Assembly: GCF_902833905.1 (NCBI RefSeq)
Contig: NZ_CADFGP010000037.1
Span: 1 to 64,000, forward strand
Source: Paraburkholderia tuberum STM678
GTDB lineage: Bacteria; Pseudomonadota; Gammaproteobacteria; Burkholderiales; Burkholderiaceae
Length of the DNA stretch: 64,000 bases
Reading direction: 5' to 3'
The notes beneath the pieces were generated by a model. That model made no database searches, was not told where the DNA came from, and saw only the letters and a list, made by a program, of their open reading frames with translations. A program made the translations under genes and the position numbers. Numbering within the stretch: position 1 is the first letter of the stretch; every line of letters begins with the position of its first letter. Shown here piece after piece: positions 46,250 through 55,043 of this stretch.

Positions 46250-47241
46250 CAGTGGCCTCCATCGGCATCAGGCATGCCCTTGCGGCGGCCATGATGCGGC
46301 AGTCCGTCGATCAGCAGGTTCACGCCGACCGTGAGGATCGCGATTGCGATCGCGGGCAGGATCACGACCGGCACGCCTTCACCGAGGCCGGCGATGTTCT
46401 CGCGTACCAGCGAACCGAGATCGGCATACGGCGGCTGCACGCCGAGACCGAGAAAGCTCAGGCTGCTCAATAGCAGCACGACGAAAGTGAAGCGCAGTCC
46501 GGTGTCGGCGAGTATCGGATGAATCATGTTCGGCAGCATCTCGAAGCACGCGATGTAGAGCGCGCTTTCGCCGCGCGCCCGCGCGACCTGCACGTATTCG
46601 AGCGTGCCGATATTGACCGCCAGCGAGCGGGCGATCCGGTACGAGCCCGGCATGTAGCTGATCGCCGCGGTCACGATCAGCAACGGCAGTGACGAGCCGA
46701 ACGCGGCGACGATCATCAGCGCGAACATCTTCGACGGGATCGACGTCACCGCATCGAGCAGCCGGCTCATGGTTTCGTCGATACGGCGGCCGGCTACGGC
46801 CGCCAGCAGTCCCAGCATGGTCCCCGTGAGCGCCGCGAGCAGCGCCGCCGCCAGCGCGAGCACGACCGTCAGGCGCATCCCGTAGATGATGCGGGTCAAC
46901 ATGTCGCGACCCAGGTAGTCGGAGCCGAACGGCAGCTTCGCGCTGAAGCCCGCGAATACGTCAGGCGTGAGGATCGCGCCGATCGAATGCGGCGCGAGCC
47001 ACGGTGCGAACGCCGCGACGAACAACGCGCAACTGACCATCGCCAGGCCGATCCAGCCGCCGGTCGACAGGTTCATGCGTTGCGCGAGGCTGCGGCGGCG
47101 CACCGGTCGAGGCGCCGGGCCTCCGCCGCCGCCCCAGGACCGCGCGGGATCGGCGCCCTCCGGCATCATGCTGCTGCGTTGCACCGGTTCGAGCGCACCG
47201 AGCCGGTGAGGCGCATCGGAAGAAGGTCGAAGAATCGTCAT
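46249..47241 (-). CDS. dipeptide/nickel-type ABC permease (DppC-like)
   Basis: 330 residues: a long cytoplasmic N-terminus with a Gly run, then about six helices and the permease loop ARARGESALYIACFEMLPNM. The FGSDYLGRDMLTRIIYG motif is diagnostic of DppC. The start at 47239-47241 overlaps the previous stop by ATGA, so coupling to DppB is expected. Confidence 0.92.
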   Translation of the reverse strand: MTILRPSSDAPHRLGALEPVQRSSMMPEGADPARSWGGGGGPAPRPVRRRSLAQRMNLSTGGWIGLAMVSCALFVAAFAPWLAPHSIGAILTPDVFAGFSAKLPFGSDYLGRDMLTRIIYGMRLTVVLALAAALLAALTGTMLGLLAAVAGRRIDETMSRLLDAVTSIPSKMFALMIVAAFGSSLPLLIVTAAISYMPGSYRIARSLAVNIGTLEYVQVARARGESALYIACFEMLPNMIHPILADTGLRFTFVVLLLSSLSFLGLGVQPPYADLGSLVRENIAGLGEGVPVVILPAIAIAILTVGVNLLIDGLPHHGRRKGMPDADGGH

Positions 47242-48191
47242 GTCCGCAGCCTCGGGTTCGAGATGATGGCGCACAGGTCGGCTAGCAGCACGAGCAGCAG
47301 ATAGCCGAGGCAGAACAGCAGCGTGCAGGCCTGTACGAGCGGGAAGTCGCGGTTGCTGACCGCGTCGACCATCAGGCTGGCGAGGCCCGGGTAGTTGAAG
47401 ATGGTCTCGACGACGATCACGCCGCCAAGCAGATAAGACAGGCTCAGCGCGATTGCATTGGCGATCGGGCCGATCGCATTCGGCAGTGCGTGGCGCAGTA
47501 CGATGCGGGCGGGGCTCGCGCCCTTGAGCATCGCCATTTCCACATACGAAGAACTGAGTTGCTCGATCACCGCGGCGCGTGTCATGCGGGCCATCTGCGC
47601 GATCACGACCGCGCACAGCGTGACGACCGGCATCGCATACGCGCGCAGAAAGTCGTGCAGGCTCTCGATCTCACCGCTGTACGACAGCGCCGACAGCCAG
47701 TGCAGCTTGACGGCCAGCACCAGCACCGCCAGCGTCGCGATCAGGAACTCGGGCGTGGCGACCAGCGACAGCGTACCGAGGCTCACGATCCGATCGATCA
47801 GCGAGTCGCGCTTGACTGCCGCAAGAATGCCCGCCGACACCGCGATCGGCACCGACACCCCGGTGGTGATCGCCGCGAGGGTCAGCGACTTCGGCAGGCG
47901 CCCTTCGATCATCTCGGACACCGGCAGATTGCTCGACAGCGACACGCCAAAGTTCGCGTGCAGCAGACCGACGAGCCAATGGAAGTACCGCAGGTATGCC
48001 GGCTGGTCGAGGCCGAACTGCAGCCGCAGCGCCGCGACCGTATCCGCCGTCGCCGACTGGCCGAGTGCGGCCTGCGCGGCATCGCCCGGCAACAGGTTGG
48101 TGATCACGAAGATGATGATCGAGACAATCAGCAGCGTCAGCGCAGTGACGGCGACGCGCCGGCCGATCAACTGGGCGATATTCCCGTTCAT
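47238..48191 (-). CDS. dipeptide/nickel-type ABC permease (DppB-like)
   Basis: 317 residues from ATG 48191, chosen because GAGGAG is then at a 9-base spacing (48197 would be too close). Six helices; DppB motifs LIVSIIIFVITNLLPGD, LRLQFGLDQPAYLRYFHWL and the loop SSYVEMAMLKGASPARIVLR. It works as heterodimer with the DppC-like protein. Confidence 0.92.
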   Translation of the reverse strand: MNGNIAQLIGRRVAVTALTLLIVSIIIFVITNLLPGDAAQAALGQSATADTVAALRLQFGLDQPAYLRYFHWLVGLLHANFGVSLSSNLPVSEMIEGRLPKSLTLAAITTGVSVPIAVSAGILAAVKRDSLIDRIVSLGTLSLVATPEFLIATLAVLVLAVKLHWLSALSYSGEIESLHDFLRAYAMPVVTLCAVVIAQMARMTRAAVIEQLSSSYVEMAMLKGASPARIVLRHALPNAIGPIANAIALSLSYLLGGVIVVETIFNYPGLASLMVDAVSNRDFPLVQACTLLFCLGYLLLVLLADLCAIISNPRLRT

Positions 48192-48282
48192 GGGCATGAG
48201 CTCCTCGGTTAGGCTGCGCGACACGGCGAGTCATACATGAGCCGTGCCGCTCGGGCGCGCTGCGGCTGCCTGCCGCGAGCGG

Positions 48283-48305
48283 CGCGGCGGGGGCCACCCG
48301 CCGCG
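48283..48305. other. hairpin between binding-protein and permease genes
   Basis: CGCGGCGGG, 5-base loop, CCCGCCGCG: a perfect 9-bp GC stem in the 132-bp gap between the substrate-binding gene and dppB-like. With no T-run it is more likely an RNA-stabilising or partial-termination structure than a full terminator. Confidence 0.65.
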
Positions 48306-48323
48306 TCCGGGCGCTTCAGCGGG

Positions 48324-49904
48324 TCACGCGTTCCACCACACGTACTCGGCGAAGTTGAAGCCCATCATCGCGCCGGTAGGCACGGGCTGGAGCCCTTGCA
48401 AGTGCTTGTCGTTCGCGTCGAGCAGGCTCAGGAAGGTCGGGATGCCAATGCCGCCCTGCTCCGATACCAGCACCTGCATGTCGCCGTACATCTGCTTGCG
48501 TTTCGCATCGTCGGTTTCCGAGCGGGCCGCGGCCAGCAACTGGTCAAACTTCGGGTTGTTCCAGCCCGACTCGTTCCACGGGGCGTCCGACTTGAAGAAC
48601 TGCGTGAACAGCACATCGGCGCTCGAGCGCGGATTGACGTTGCCGAACCCGAGCGGATGCTTCATCCAGTGCGTCGACCAGTAACCATCCGCCGGCACGC
48701 GGTTGATCTCCAGGTTCACGCCGATCTTCGCGGCGGACTGCTGCAGCAGCACACCCATCTCGATCGAGCCGTTCGCATCGGTCGTCGCATAGATCGGCGG
48801 CAGCGTCGTACCGATTGCTCCGGCTTTCTGGAAGTGGAACTTCGCCTTGTCCGGGTCGTGGGGACGCTGCGGCAGCGACGCATTGAAGTAGCGGTGTCCG
48901 GGCGGAATCGGCTGATCGTTGCCGATCACCGCATAACCGCGAAACACCGCCGAGCGGATCTGCTCACGGTCGAACAGATACTTCATACCCTGCACGAAAT
49001 CGGGGTTGCCCGTCAGCGGGTTGTCGCGGCGCATGATCAGATCGGTATAGAGACCCGACTTGGTCTCGCGCACCTCGTAGCCCGGCGTCGCGGCAATGCG
49101 CTGCGTCGCGCGCGGATCGACGGAATTGATCAGGTGAACATCGCCGGACAGCAGCGCATTCACCCGTGCCGAGTTATCGCCGATACCGATCAGCTCGATC
49201 TGGTCGAGGTAAGGGCCGCCGCCGGTCTTCCAGAAACTGTCGTTGCGGATGCCGACGGTCGAAACGCCGGGCTTGAACGTCTTCAGCTTGTACGGGCCGG
49301 TGCCGACGGCCGTCGTGAAGTCCGTCGTGCCGTCCTTGATGATCACGAATTGCGGCGTGGCAAGAATCACCGGCAGGTCCGCGTTGGCGGAAACGAGCGT
49401 CAGCGTGACTTCGTTGGGACCGGTCTGCTTCGCCTCCACGAACTGATCGGCCAGCGTCTTCACCTTCGACGCCGTTGCCGGATTCTTGTGACGCATCAGC
49501 GAGTAGACGACATCGGCGGGCGCGAGTGGCTTGCCGTCGTGGAACGTGACGCCTTTGCGCAGTTTGATCACCCACACTTTCGCGTCGCTGGTGTCGATCG
49601 ATTCGGCGAGATTCATCCTCGGCGTCAGCGACGAATCGAGCTGCGTCAGGCTGCTATAGAACATGAAGAAGCGGATGTAATCGGAGCCTGCCGAACCCTT
49701 GGCCGGGTCGAGCGTATCCGCGGTCGAGGATGCGTCGTAGGCCACCCGGATCTTGCCGCCTTTCTTCGGCGTGGGTGCCGCGAATGCCGGGCGAGCCCCC
49801 GCCAGCAGACCTCCCGCGCCGGTGGCAAGGATGCCGCCGGCGGCCAGCAAACGCATCATGTCACGGCGGCTGAAGCCGCCCGTTTTGATTGGGTCGTCGT
49901 ACAT
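48324..49904 (-). CDS. dipeptide-type ABC substrate-binding protein (family 5)
   Basis: 526 residues from ATG 49904, with GAGGAG 9 bases upstream. A twin-arginine signal (FSRRDMMRLLAAGG) then a long hydrophobic core ending AFA-AP predict Tat export. Family 5 features: TLDPAKGSAGSDYIRFFMFY, WVIKLRKGVTFHDGKPL, GTGPYKLKTFKPG. It binds a peptide, opine or other amine-containing solute. It is the first gene of the importer operon and divergent from the GNAT gene. Confidence 0.92.
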   Translation of the reverse strand: MYDDPIKTGGFSRRDMMRLLAAGGILATGAGGLLAGARPAFAAPTPKKGGKIRVAYDASSTADTLDPAKGSAGSDYIRFFMFYSSLTQLDSSLTPRMNLAESIDTSDAKVWVIKLRKGVTFHDGKPLAPADVVYSLMRHKNPATASKVKTLADQFVEAKQTGPNEVTLTLVSANADLPVILATPQFVIIKDGTTDFTTAVGTGPYKLKTFKPGVSTVGIRNDSFWKTGGGPYLDQIELIGIGDNSARVNALLSGDVHLINSVDPRATQRIAATPGYEVRETKSGLYTDLIMRRDNPLTGNPDFVQGMKYLFDREQIRSAVFRGYAVIGNDQPIPPGHRYFNASLPQRPHDPDKAKFHFQKAGAIGTTLPPIYATTDANGSIEMGVLLQQSAAKIGVNLEINRVPADGYWSTHWMKHPLGFGNVNPRSSADVLFTQFFKSDAPWNESGWNNPKFDQLLAAARSETDDAKRKQMYGDMQVLVSEQGGIGIPTFLSLLDANDKHLQGLQPVPTGAMMGFNFAEYVWWNA

Positions 49905-50220
49905 GCAACTGCTCCTCACTCGGGATTGAACGCGGGGTATCCAGCATTGGTGTTCGACGGCGCTCCGCGTGCTGGTCGCGGCGCGGTGGCATTGCATGAA
50001 TCGATTTAAGCACTGCAAAAAATGGCGTTGATCGCGTATCGGTGGACTCGACCATTCGAAAACATGGTTTTGAGTGGTCAAAACAGCATGATTTGCCGCT
50101 CCTGGCGTTGACCCTGATGTTCTGGACAGGACGCCCCCCCCACGATGAGAAGTTCGTACTAGTCAATCACCGGGCAACGTGCAACAGTCGCGGCACGGCC
50201 GACTATTCACGGAGCGCCCC
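49905..50220. other. divergent promoter region
   Basis: 316 bp between the ABC operon and the GNAT gene. AT-rich patches occur near 50010-50100 (CATTCGAAAACATGGTTTTG). No gene seen, and no site that I can assign. Confidence 0.5.
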
Positions 50221-51111
50221 GTGTCCGATCCAACGCCTCACGCACGTTTCACCTACAGACGCCTGACAGCCGACGACATCCCTGCCGCTCAACGCCTGTC
50301 CGCCGCGATTGGCTGGCCGCATCGCCGTGAAGATTGGCGGTTCTCGGCGCGCACCGGGATCGGCTTCATCGCCGAGACGGCGGGCGCGCTGGTCGGCACC
50401 GTGGTCTGCTGGAAGTTCGGCGCGGATCAGGCGACGCTGGGCATGCTGATCGTCGCGCCGGAGCATCGCGGCGTGGGTATCGGCCGCACGTTGTTCGCGC
50501 ACGCGCTCGACGAGCTTGGCAAGCGTGACATCACGCTCTATGCGACCGAGGCTGGCCAGCCGTTGTGCGACGCGCTCGGCTTCGAGCGCTGCGGCGCGCT
50601 CGACCAGATGCAGGGTGCGGCGTTCCGGCCGCCGCTCGTTGCGCTGCCCGCCAACGAGCGGCTGCGCCCGCTCGGGACGAGCGACGCGCAGCAACTCGTC
50701 GCGCTCGAATCACGCGCTAGCGGCCTCGATCGCAGCCACGTACTGCCGCCGCTGCTCGATCTGGCCGACGGTATCGCGCTCGATCGCGACGGCGAACTGC
50801 TCGGCTTCTCGCTGTTCCGCCGCTTCGGACGCGGCTTCGTGATCGGCCCCGTCGTCGCCAGCGCGTTTCCCGACGCCGTGCGGGCCAAGGCGCTGATCAG
50901 CCATTGGCTCGCGCTGAACGAAGGCGCGCTGGTGCGCATCGACGTGCCGCACGGGCACGGCCTGCGCGAGTGGCTAACCGGCCTCGGTCTCGCACGCTCG
51001 GAGACGGTCGTGAAGATGCGCCGGCTTGCATCCGCGCCAGCCGATGGCGAGTCGAGCCGCGCCGACCCGGGGCTGCATCAGTATGCGGTGATCGCGCAGT
51101 CGCTCACCTGA
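50221..51111 (+). CDS. GNAT-family N-acetyltransferase (double domain)
   Basis: 296 residues from GTG 50221, supported by GGAG six bases upstream; a 14-residue longer form from ATG 50179 lacks a site. The first GNAT domain has the acetyl-CoA loop VAPEHRGVGIGRTLFAHALDE. A second, more divergent GNAT-like domain follows (LGTSDAQQLVALESRASGLD onward). It is likely to acetylate a small amine. It lies upstream of an aminotransferase on the same strand. Confidence 0.85.
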   Translation: MSDPTPHARFTYRRLTADDIPAAQRLSAAIGWPHRREDWRFSARTGIGFIAETAGALVGTVVCWKFGADQATLGMLIVAPEHRGVGIGRTLFAHALDELGKRDITLYATEAGQPLCDALGFERCGALDQMQGAAFRPPLVALPANERLRPLGTSDAQQLVALESRASGLDRSHVLPPLLDLADGIALDRDGELLGFSLFRRFGRGFVIGPVVASAFPDAVRAKALISHWLALNEGALVRIDVPHGHGLREWLTGLGLARSETVVKMRRLASAPADGESSRADPGLHQYAVIAQSLT

Positions 51112-51371
51112 GCCAGCTGAAGCCACGCTGAACCTGAACCCGCTGCACCGCGGCGCCTCTCTCTTCCACACGCAAACACGCTCGCTCATGCACGGCAGCG
51201 TTGGGGTTCGCCCTGCTATTAAGCACACGCAGCAGAAAATGCTGTCTGCAGGGTGAAAAACGCTGCGTCGACGCTCTTTAGGCTTTTTTTTGGCTGAACG
51301 GCACGCATACGGCTGTCGCTACTATCGAGGGGTGACTCTTACCTGATCGCCACGTGCGGGGAACCACCATC

Positions 51372-52772
51372 ATGTCAAACTCATCGCTGATCGACGCCGA
51401 CCGCAAGCACCTGATTCACCCGGTCATCAACTATCGCGCGCACGAAGCGCGCGGCACCACCGTACTCGAATCCGGCCAGGGCGCGTATCTGCGCGATATC
51501 GACGGCAACGAACTGCTCGACGCATTTGCGGGCCTGTGGTGCGTGAACGTGGGTTACGGCCAGCAGAGCATCGTCGAAGCGGCGACGCGCCAGATGACGA
51601 AGCTGCCCTACGCGACCACCTACTTCCACTTCTCGTCGGAACCCGCGATCGAACTGGCCGAAAAACTGGTGTCGCTTGCGCCCGCTTCGCTGCAGCACGT
51701 CTATTTCACGCTCGGCGGCTCCGATGCGATCGACTCCGCGATACGCTTCATCACGCATTACTTCAATGCAACGGGGCGCCCGGCGAAAAAGCAGATGATC
51801 GCGCTCGAACGTGGCTATCACGGATCGTCGTCGGTCGGCGCGGGGCTCACTGCGCTGCCCGCGTTCCACCGCAACTTCGACCTGCCGCTGCCGCACCAGC
51901 TCCATCTGCCGTCGCCGTATGCGTACCGTCAGCCGCAAGGCAGTGACGCGCAAGCGCTGATCGCCGCATCCGTCGCCGCGCTCGAAGCGAAAGTCGCGTC
52001 ACTCGGGGCGGAGAACGTCGCCGCGTTCTTCTGCGAGCCGATCCAGGGTTCGGGCGGCGTGATCGTGCCGCCGGTCGGCTGGTTAAAGGCGATGCGCGAC
52101 GCGTGCCGCCGCCTCGACATCCTGTTCGTCGCCGACGAGGTCATCACGGGCTTCGGTCGTACCGGCCCGCTCTTCGCGTGCGAGGCCGAACAGGTCGAGC
52201 CGGATCTGATGACGGTGGCGAAGGGGCTGACCTCCGGTTATGCGCCGATGGGCGCGGTGCTGATGTCCGACGAAATCTACCAGGGCATTGCAGGCGATGC
52301 GCGCGATACCGCGGTCGTCGGTCACGGTCAGACCTACTCCGCGCATCCGGTGAGCGCCGCCATCGGGCTCGAAGTACTGCGGCTCTATCAGGAGGGCGGT
52401 CTGCTCGCGAACGGCATCGCGCAGGCACCGCGCTTTGCCGCCGGGCTCGACGCGCTGCTCGCTCATCCGCTGGTGGGCGACTCGCGTCATCGCGGGCTGC
52501 TCGGCGCGCTGGAACTGGTCGCGGACAAGAACTCGCGGGCACGCTTCGATCCGTCGCTGAAGCTGCCGGACCGGATCACGGCCGCAGCCTACCGCAACCG
52601 CCTCGTGTTCCGCGCATTCGGCGACAGCATTCTCGGTTTCGCGCCCGCGCTGTGCTTCGGCGAGGCCGAGTTCGAACAACTGTTCGGCCGTCTGCGGCGC
52701 ACGCTCGACGACGTGCTCGAGCAGGCGGAGGTGCGTGCCGCATTGCGCGGCGCGAGCCGCGCGGCCGCCTGA
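51372..52772 (+). CDS. class III pyridoxal-phosphate aminotransferase
   Basis: 466 residues. Fold-type I class III motifs: GVNVGYGQ-type WCVNVGYGQQSI, ALERGYHGSSSVGAGLTAL, VAAFFCEPIQGSGGVIVPP, LFVADEVITGFGRTG and the Schiff-base Lys in DLMTVAKGLTSGYAPMGAVL. Such enzymes transaminate omega-amino acids, polyamines or taurine-like amines onto pyruvate. It is followed 88 bp later by an Lrp-type regulator, a frequent pairing. The neighbourhood suggests amine catabolism. Confidence 0.92.
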   Translation: MSNSSLIDADRKHLIHPVINYRAHEARGTTVLESGQGAYLRDIDGNELLDAFAGLWCVNVGYGQQSIVEAATRQMTKLPYATTYFHFSSEPAIELAEKLVSLAPASLQHVYFTLGGSDAIDSAIRFITHYFNATGRPAKKQMIALERGYHGSSSVGAGLTALPAFHRNFDLPLPHQLHLPSPYAYRQPQGSDAQALIAASVAALEAKVASLGAENVAAFFCEPIQGSGGVIVPPVGWLKAMRDACRRLDILFVADEVITGFGRTGPLFACEAEQVEPDLMTVAKGLTSGYAPMGAVLMSDEIYQGIAGDARDTAVVGHGQTYSAHPVSAAIGLEVLRLYQEGGLLANGIAQAPRFAAGLDALLAHPLVGDSRHRGLLGALELVADKNSRARFDPSLKLPDRITAAAYRNRLVFRAFGDSILGFAPALCFGEAEFEQLFGRLRRTLDDVLEQAEVRAALRGASRAAA

Positions 52773-52860
52773 GCGCGTGATAACATCGGCCTGCGCGTTG
52801 CTTGACCAAGGCGAAGCGCAACGAAGCGAAAAGCAGAACCTTCGACGGGCAGACCGATAC

Positions 52861-53364
52861 ATGACGACAAGCGGCGACACGAAGCTGGACCGGATCGACC
52901 TGCGTATTCTTTCGCAACTCCAGAAGAAAGGCCGTATCACGAACGTCGAGCTTGCGGACGCCGTGGGGCTCTCGCCGAGCCCCTGTCTGATTCGCGTGAA
53001 AAGGCTTGAAAAGGCCGGCTATATCGTCGGCTACGGCGCACATATCCAACTGCAGAAACTCGGTGACGTGCAGATCGTGTTCACCGAGGTCACGCTCGCC
53101 GACCATCGTCGCGAAGACTTCGCCAAGTTCGAGGCGGCGATCCGTCCTGTGGACGAGATCATTGAATGCCATCTGGCGAGCGGCGGCTACGATTACCTGC
53201 TGAAGTTCGTCACGCGCAGCGTCAATCATTATCAGAGCGTGATCGAAGGGCTGCTGGAGCGCGACATCGGCATCGAGAAGTATTTCAGCTACGTCATCAT
53301 CAAGACGCCATTCGTGAAATCCGAATACCCGCTGGAAACGCTCTTCTCGCAGCAGCATCAATGA
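52861..53364 (+). CDS. Lrp/AsnC-family regulator
   Basis: 167 residues: N-terminal HTH (LDRIDLRILSQLQKKGRITN, LSPSPCLIRVKRLEKAGYI) and a C-terminal RAM ligand domain (ECHLASGGYDYLLKFVTRSV). It resembles PutR/BkdR-type local activators. ATG 52861 starts the family consensus; the longer frame overlaps the aminotransferase. It probably controls that aminotransferase. Confidence 0.92.
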   Translation: MTTSGDTKLDRIDLRILSQLQKKGRITNVELADAVGLSPSPCLIRVKRLEKAGYIVGYGAHIQLQKLGDVQIVFTEVTLADHRREDFAKFEAAIRPVDEIIECHLASGGYDYLLKFVTRSVNHYQSVIEGLLERDIGIEKYFSYVIIKTPFVKSEYPLETLFSQQHQ

Positions 53365-53419
53365 AGCGGTGATGGTTTCGGCTACGCGCAGCCGGCCCGA
53401 TCGGGTCGAATGCGTTCGA

Positions 53420-53444
53420 GGCCACCGGCGCGACGCCGGTGGCC
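53420..53444. terminator. bidirectional hairpin between convergent genes
   Basis: GGCCACCGGCG-CGA-CGCCGGTGGCC: a perfect 11-bp stem with a 3-base loop in the 93-bp gap between lrp (plus) and the AraC gene (minus). No T-run, but location and strength suggest a shared transcription end. Confidence 0.7.
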
Positions 53445-53457
53445 TGTCGACTTGCAG

Positions 53458-53859
53458 TCAACCATTCGCGCTCAGCCATTCCCCCGGCGTTCTGCCAAGC
53501 ACACGTTTGAAGTGCCGGCATAGATGGCTTTGATCGAAGAAGCCCACCTCGGTCGCCACGATCGACGGCGGCAAGCCTCGTCGCAACAGGCACTGTGCAT
53601 GCCGTACGCGCACTAGCCGCACATATTGCTGCGGCGACACGCCAATCTCCGCGCTGAAGCGCACCGCAAACCTCGAAATGCTCAACTGCGCGACGGCCGC
53701 CAGTTCGGACAGGCTGATTGGCTCGGCGAAACAGGCATCGATGAAGTCGAGCGCACGCTGCACGGCGCGGCTCACGCGATTCGGCGCGCGCGTCGGATGA
53801 CGGCTCGCGCCCGCAAGCTCAGGCGCGGATGATGATGAGGTTGGGCTCAGGCTCAGCAT
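53458..53859 (-). CDS. short AraC-family regulator at end of amine-oxidation operon
   Basis: 133 residues: a Ser/Pro-rich 25-residue leader and the AraC double HTH (SISRFAVRFSAEIGVSPQQY, TEVGFFDQSHLCRHFKRVLG). It lacks an effector domain. It begins 11 bp after the FAD-oxidoreductase stop. It aligns nearly residue for residue with the AraC protein at 43.9 kb (shared EVGFFDQSHL, LVR.RHA..LLR.G.PP), so the two probably arose by duplication with their operons or recognise similar sites. Confidence 0.85.
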   Translation of the reverse strand: MLSLSPTSSSSAPELAGASRHPTRAPNRVSRAVQRALDFIDACFAEPISLSELAAVAQLSISRFAVRFSAEIGVSPQQYVRLVRVRHAQCLLRRGLPPSIVATEVGFFDQSHLCRHFKRVLGRTPGEWLSANG

Positions 53860-53870
53860 CGACGCTCCGC

Positions 53871-55043
53871 TCACGCAACGCGCGACGTGGGCGGCACTGT
53901 CGGTGCCGTCTCCCGACTGGCCGCGAAGCGGCGGATGTCGAACGGCTCGAGCGGCGTGCTGGTGGCGCCGGTGTCGATCAGTTCGGCCATCGTGTCGCCT
54001 ACGCCCGGACCAAGCTGAAAACCGTGGCCGCAAAAACCGAACGCATAGAACAGGCCGCTGGTCGTCCCGCTTGCGCCCATGATCGGCTTGTCATCGGGCA
54101 TATAGCCCTCCACGCCGCTCCACACCCGGATGATGCTCAGCTTGCGCAGCATCGGCGCGACCCGCTGCAGCTGTCTGAACTGCAGCAACGTGCTTGACGG
54201 GAGAACCTTCGCGCGGCGTTCGTCGAGATACGCAGGCGCACGCGCGCAGCCGCCGATCACGATATTGCCGCGCGCGACCTGGCGGAAATACACCACCTCT
54301 TCGATCTGCGGCGACGACACGCCGACCACCGGCTGGATCGCATACGGCACGGGTTCGGTAACGGCCATCTGTGGACCGTTGACGGCGATCGGCACCGCTT
54401 CGCCGAATTGCTCCGACAGCAGGTTGCCCCACGCACCCGCCGTGATCAGCAGCACGGGCGCATGAAACGTGCGGCCGTCGGCGCTCGTGGCGCGAAACTC
54501 GGCGCCCTCTTTTTCCACCGTCACGACATCGCAGTTTTCGACGATCCGCGCACCGAGCCGAGCCGCGGCGCGGGCGAACGCGGGCGCCGCGAGGCGCGGA
54601 TTCGCGTGCCCGTCCATCTGCGAATAGGATCCCGCCAGCACCTCCGCACCGAGAAACGGAAACCGCGCGCGCAGCGCGTCGCCGCGCAACAGGTCGAGCT
54701 TGAGACCGTAGTGCGCGGCCTCCTTCGCATAGGTTTCGAACTGGTCGGCCTGCTCTTCGCGATAACAGACGCGGACATGGCCCGACATCAGAAACTCGGC
54801 GTCGTGCTGGATCAATTCCGGCAGACGCCCCCAGATTTCGCGCGAACGGTTCGCCAGCGGCAACTGCGGCAGAAACCGCCCTTGACGGCGCACGTTACCG
54901 AAGTTGGTGCCGCTCGCCTGCTGCCCGACGAGCTGGCGCTCGAGCAGGATCACCGAGCGGCCCCGCTGCCTCAGAAAAAATGCGGCGGACGCACCCATGA
55001 ACCCGCCGCCCACGATCAGAACATCGGCTTGTGCACGGTTCAC
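53871..55043 (-). CDS. DadA/sarcosine-oxidase-like FAD oxidoreductase (trio subunit)
   Basis: 390 residues: dinucleotide motif VLIVGGGFMGASAAFFLRQR (residues 8-27), ERQLVGQQASGTNFGNVRRQ near the flavin, and a C-terminal GFCGHGFQLGPGVGDTMAEL. It resembles the catalytic beta subunit of HcnABC, opine oxidases and D-hydroxyproline dehydrogenase, which oxidise a C-N bond of an amino or imino acid. Its ATG overlaps the previous gene's stop by 4 bp. Confidence 0.9.
   Translation of the reverse strand: MNRAQADVLIVGGGFMGASAAFFLRQRGRSVILLERQLVGQQASGTNFGNVRRQGRFLPQLPLANRSREIWGRLPELIQHDAEFLMSGHVRVCYREEQADQFETYAKEAAHYGLKLDLLRGDALRARFPFLGAEVLAGSYSQMDGHANPRLAAPAFARAAARLGARIVENCDVVTVEKEGAEFRATSADGRTFHAPVLLITAGAWGNLLSEQFGEAVPIAVNGPQMAVTEPVPYAIQPVVGVSSPQIEEVVYFRQVARGNIVIGGCARAPAYLDERRAKVLPSSTLLQFRQLQRVAPMLRKLSIIRVWSGVEGYMPDDKPIMGASGTTSGLFYAFGFCGHGFQLGPGVGDTMAELIDTGATSTPLEPFDIRRFAASRETAPTVPPTSRVA

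Noticed and set aside
48237..50009. 590-codon forward frame
   Set aside because: Antisense of the family 5 binding protein, which has a Tat signal, a ribosome site and full-length family features.
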